Shown here in pieces: positions 5,706 through 7,160 of a stretch of 7,160 nt of DNA (position 1 is the first letter of the stretch; each line of letters begins with the position of its first letter). The notes beneath the pieces were generated by a model, which did not search any database, was not told the DNA's origin, and was given only the letters and a program-made list of their open reading frames with translations. A program made the translations under genes and the position numbers. This DNA is from an uncultured Haemophilus sp. (lineage in GTDB: Bacteria; Pseudomonadota; Gammaproteobacteria; Enterobacterales; Pasteurellaceae), in NCBI GenBank assembly GCA_902481695.1, contig CABSXY010000097.1, positions 1 to 7,160 on the forward strand, written 5' to 3'.

Positions 5706-7085
5706 ATGACAACCCCATTTAAACCTGAATTACTCTCCCCTGCGGGCTCCCTCAAAAATATGCGCTATGCCTTTGCTTATGGCGCAGATGCCGTTTATGC
5801 AGGCCAACCACGTTACAGCTTACGTGTACGCAACAATGAATTTAATCATGCCAATTTAAAAATCGGGATCGATGAAGCCCATGCACTTGGCAAAAAATTC
5901 TATGTGGTCGTGAACATCGCACCGCATAACTCCAAACTCAAAACCTTTATTAAAGATTTACAACCTGTGATCGACATGGGCCCTGATGCCTTAATTATGT
6001 CTGACCCAGGCTTAATTATGTTGGTGCGTGAAAACTTCCCGGATATTGATATTCACCTTTCTGTACAAGCAAATGCGGTAAACTGGGCAACGGTAAAATT
6101 CTGGAAACAAATGGGGTTAACCCGTGTGATTTTATCGCGCGAATTATCCATTGAAGAGATCGCTGAAATTCGCCAACACGTACCCGATATCGAACTCGAA
6201 ATTTTCGTACACGGTGCGTTGTGCATGGCATATTCTGGCCGTTGCTTACTTTCTGGCTATATCAACAAACGCGATCCAAACCAAGGGACTTGCACGAATG
6301 CTTGCCGTTGGGAATACAAAATGGAAGAAGGCACTACGGATGAAGTGGGTAACATCGTACCGAAAATCGATCCCGCTCAACAAATTGAAGTGAAAAACGT
6401 GGCGCCAACCTTGGGCGAAGGCGCGGTAACAGATAAAGTCTTCCTTTATACCGAGTCACAAAAGCCCGATGAGCAAATGACGGCGTTTGAAGATGAGCAC
6501 GGCACCTACTTTATGAACTCGAAAGATCTACGTGCCGTACAACACGTGGAAAAATTGACCGCACTTGGTGTGCATTCTTTAAAAATCGAAGGCCGTACTA
6601 AATCCTTCTATTACTGTGCAAGAACCGCTCAAGTTTATCGCAAAGCCATTGATGATGCGGCTGCGGGCAAACCATTTGATGAAAGCTTAATGGATACATT
6701 GGAATCCCTTGCGCATCGTGGTTATACCGAAGGTTTCTTACGTCGCCATACGCACGATGAATACCAAAATTACGAATACGGCTACTCTATCTCTGAACGC
6801 CAACAATTTGTCGGTGAATTTACTGGTAAACGTAATGAACAAGGTATGGCTGAAGTGGCGGTGAAAAACAAATTCTTGCTTGGTGATGAAGTGGAAATGA
6901 TGACTCCACAAGGCAACATCGTCTTTAAAATTGAAAAAATGCTCAATCGTAAAAATGAAAATGTGGAGGCCGCACTTGGCGATGGCCACTTTGTCTTTTT
7001 AGATGTGCCACAAGACATCCAACTTGATTATGCATTGTTGATGCGTAACTTGGTCAACACCAACACACGCAATCCACACAACTAA
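5706..7085 (+). CDS. trhP: tRNA 5-hydroxyuridine modification protein TrhP (YegQ), peptidase U32 family
   Basis: TrhP is required for prephenate-dependent hydroxylation of uridine 34 to ho5U in certain tRNAs, the first step toward cmo5U/mcmo5U wobble bases; despite the U32 name it is not thought to act there as a protease. The protein has 459 residues, close to E. coli YegQ (about 453), and matches it along its whole length as I recall it. Motifs include the N-terminal ELLSPAGSLKNMRYAFAYGA (8-27), the U32 signature EIFVHGALCMAYSGRCLLSG (165-184) and four conserved Cys (173, 180, 196, 200) likely to hold an Fe-S cluster. KIEGRTKSFYYCARTAQVYR is a further family block. The ATG at 5706 follows AAGAGA by 5 nt. 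It is preceded by its own promoter; no clear terminator is visible in the 75 nt after the stop. Confidence 0.96.
   Translation: MTTPFKPELLSPAGSLKNMRYAFAYGADAVYAGQPRYSLRVRNNEFNHANLKIGIDEAHALGKKFYVVVNIAPHNSKLKTFIKDLQPVIDMGPDALIMSDPGLIMLVRENFPDIDIHLSVQANAVNWATVKFWKQMGLTRVILSRELSIEEIAEIRQHVPDIELEIFVHGALCMAYSGRCLLSGYINKRDPNQGTCTNACRWEYKMEEGTTDEVGNIVPKIDPAQQIEVKNVAPTLGEGAVTDKVFLYTESQKPDEQMTAFEDEHGTYFMNSKDLRAVQHVEKLTALGVHSLKIEGRTKSFYYCARTAQVYRKAIDDAAAGKPFDESLMDTLESLAHRGYTEGFLRRHTHDEYQNYEYGYSISERQQFVGEFTGKRNEQGMAEVAVKNKFLLGDEVEMMTPQGNIVFKIEKMLNRKNENVEAALGDGHFVFLDVPQDIQLDYALLMRNLVNTNTRNPHN
6558..6566 (-). repeat. DNA uptake signal sequence inside trhP
   Basis: Exact ACCGCACTT core within the coding region (encoding part of LTALG). 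A one-mismatch copy, GCCGCACTT, lies further on at 6969-6977 in the same gene. Confidence 0.85.
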
Positions 7086-7151
7086 TTTGTTAAAAAAATG
7101 TTGCATTTGTTAATAAATGTACTATAATACATTCCATACCTGATTTGTTAA
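7085..7151 (+). repeat. Three direct repeats of ATTTGTTAA around the promoter
   Basis: Exact copies at 7085-7093, 7105-7113 and 7143-7151. Start-to-start distances are 20 and 38 nt. The second lies between the -35 and -10, and the third just past the predicted start. The layout would suit an operator, though the motif is AT-rich and no regulator is recognised. Confidence 0.45.
7101..7128 (+). promoter_or_regulatory. Probable promoter for a gene beyond the window
   Basis: A perfect -10 TATAAT (7123-7128) has TTGCAT (7101-7106, weak) 16 nt upstream. Transcription would start near 7135 and run off the window's right edge, so the gene served is unknown. Confidence 0.55.
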
Positions 7152-7160
7152 TTCAACAAC

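Noticed and set aside
6016..7018. Several minus-strand and alternative frames inside trhP
   Set aside because: They overlap a full-length conserved gene and carry no family features.

Overview
The window looks like chromosomal DNA from a Haemophilus-group member of the Pasteurellaceae. The evidence is three exact copies of the 9-bp DNA uptake signal core ACCGCACTT/AAGTGCGGT (4103, 5602, 6558), several one-mismatch copies, moderate to low GC, and housekeeping proteins that read as typical Haemophilus orthologues. The species cannot be fixed from the sequence alone.

Layout. (1) Bases 1-2610, plus strand: the 3' part of a large subtilisin-type (S8) serine protease autotransporter. Its signal peptide and the Asp and His of the triad lie upstream of the window. 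The catalytic Ser, a passenger stalk and the complete C-terminal beta-barrel are present. (2) Bases 2611-3436: a very AT-rich island. It holds one unrecognised acidic 157-residue gene on the minus strand (2777-3250), preceded by a 50-codon open remnant (3292-3444) that could be the tail of a decayed gene. The island is bounded by a hairpin of diverged inverted uptake signals and by the ppa terminator. (3) Bases 3482-4012, minus strand: family I inorganic pyrophosphatase, ppa. (4) Bases 4209-5525, plus strand: an AzgA-type NCS2 purine permease, divergent from ppa, with a full-consensus PurR box over its promoter. (5) Bases 5706-7085, plus strand: trhP (yegQ), a U32-family tRNA hydroxylation protein with its own sigma-70-like promoter. 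(6) Bases 7086-7160: the start of another promoter region, with three copies of a 9-bp repeat.

The genes do not form one operon. Each core gene has its own promoter, and all but trhP have a visible terminator. ppa and the permease both relate to nucleotide metabolism (pyrophosphate removal, purine salvage), and the PurR box supports purine control of the permease. The part most likely to hold something undescribed is the island at 2611-3436. A cautious reading is an orphan immunity-type gene behind the ghost of a toxin C-terminus, which needs homology searches to test. I see no CRISPR array, tRNA, rRNA or insertion sequence.
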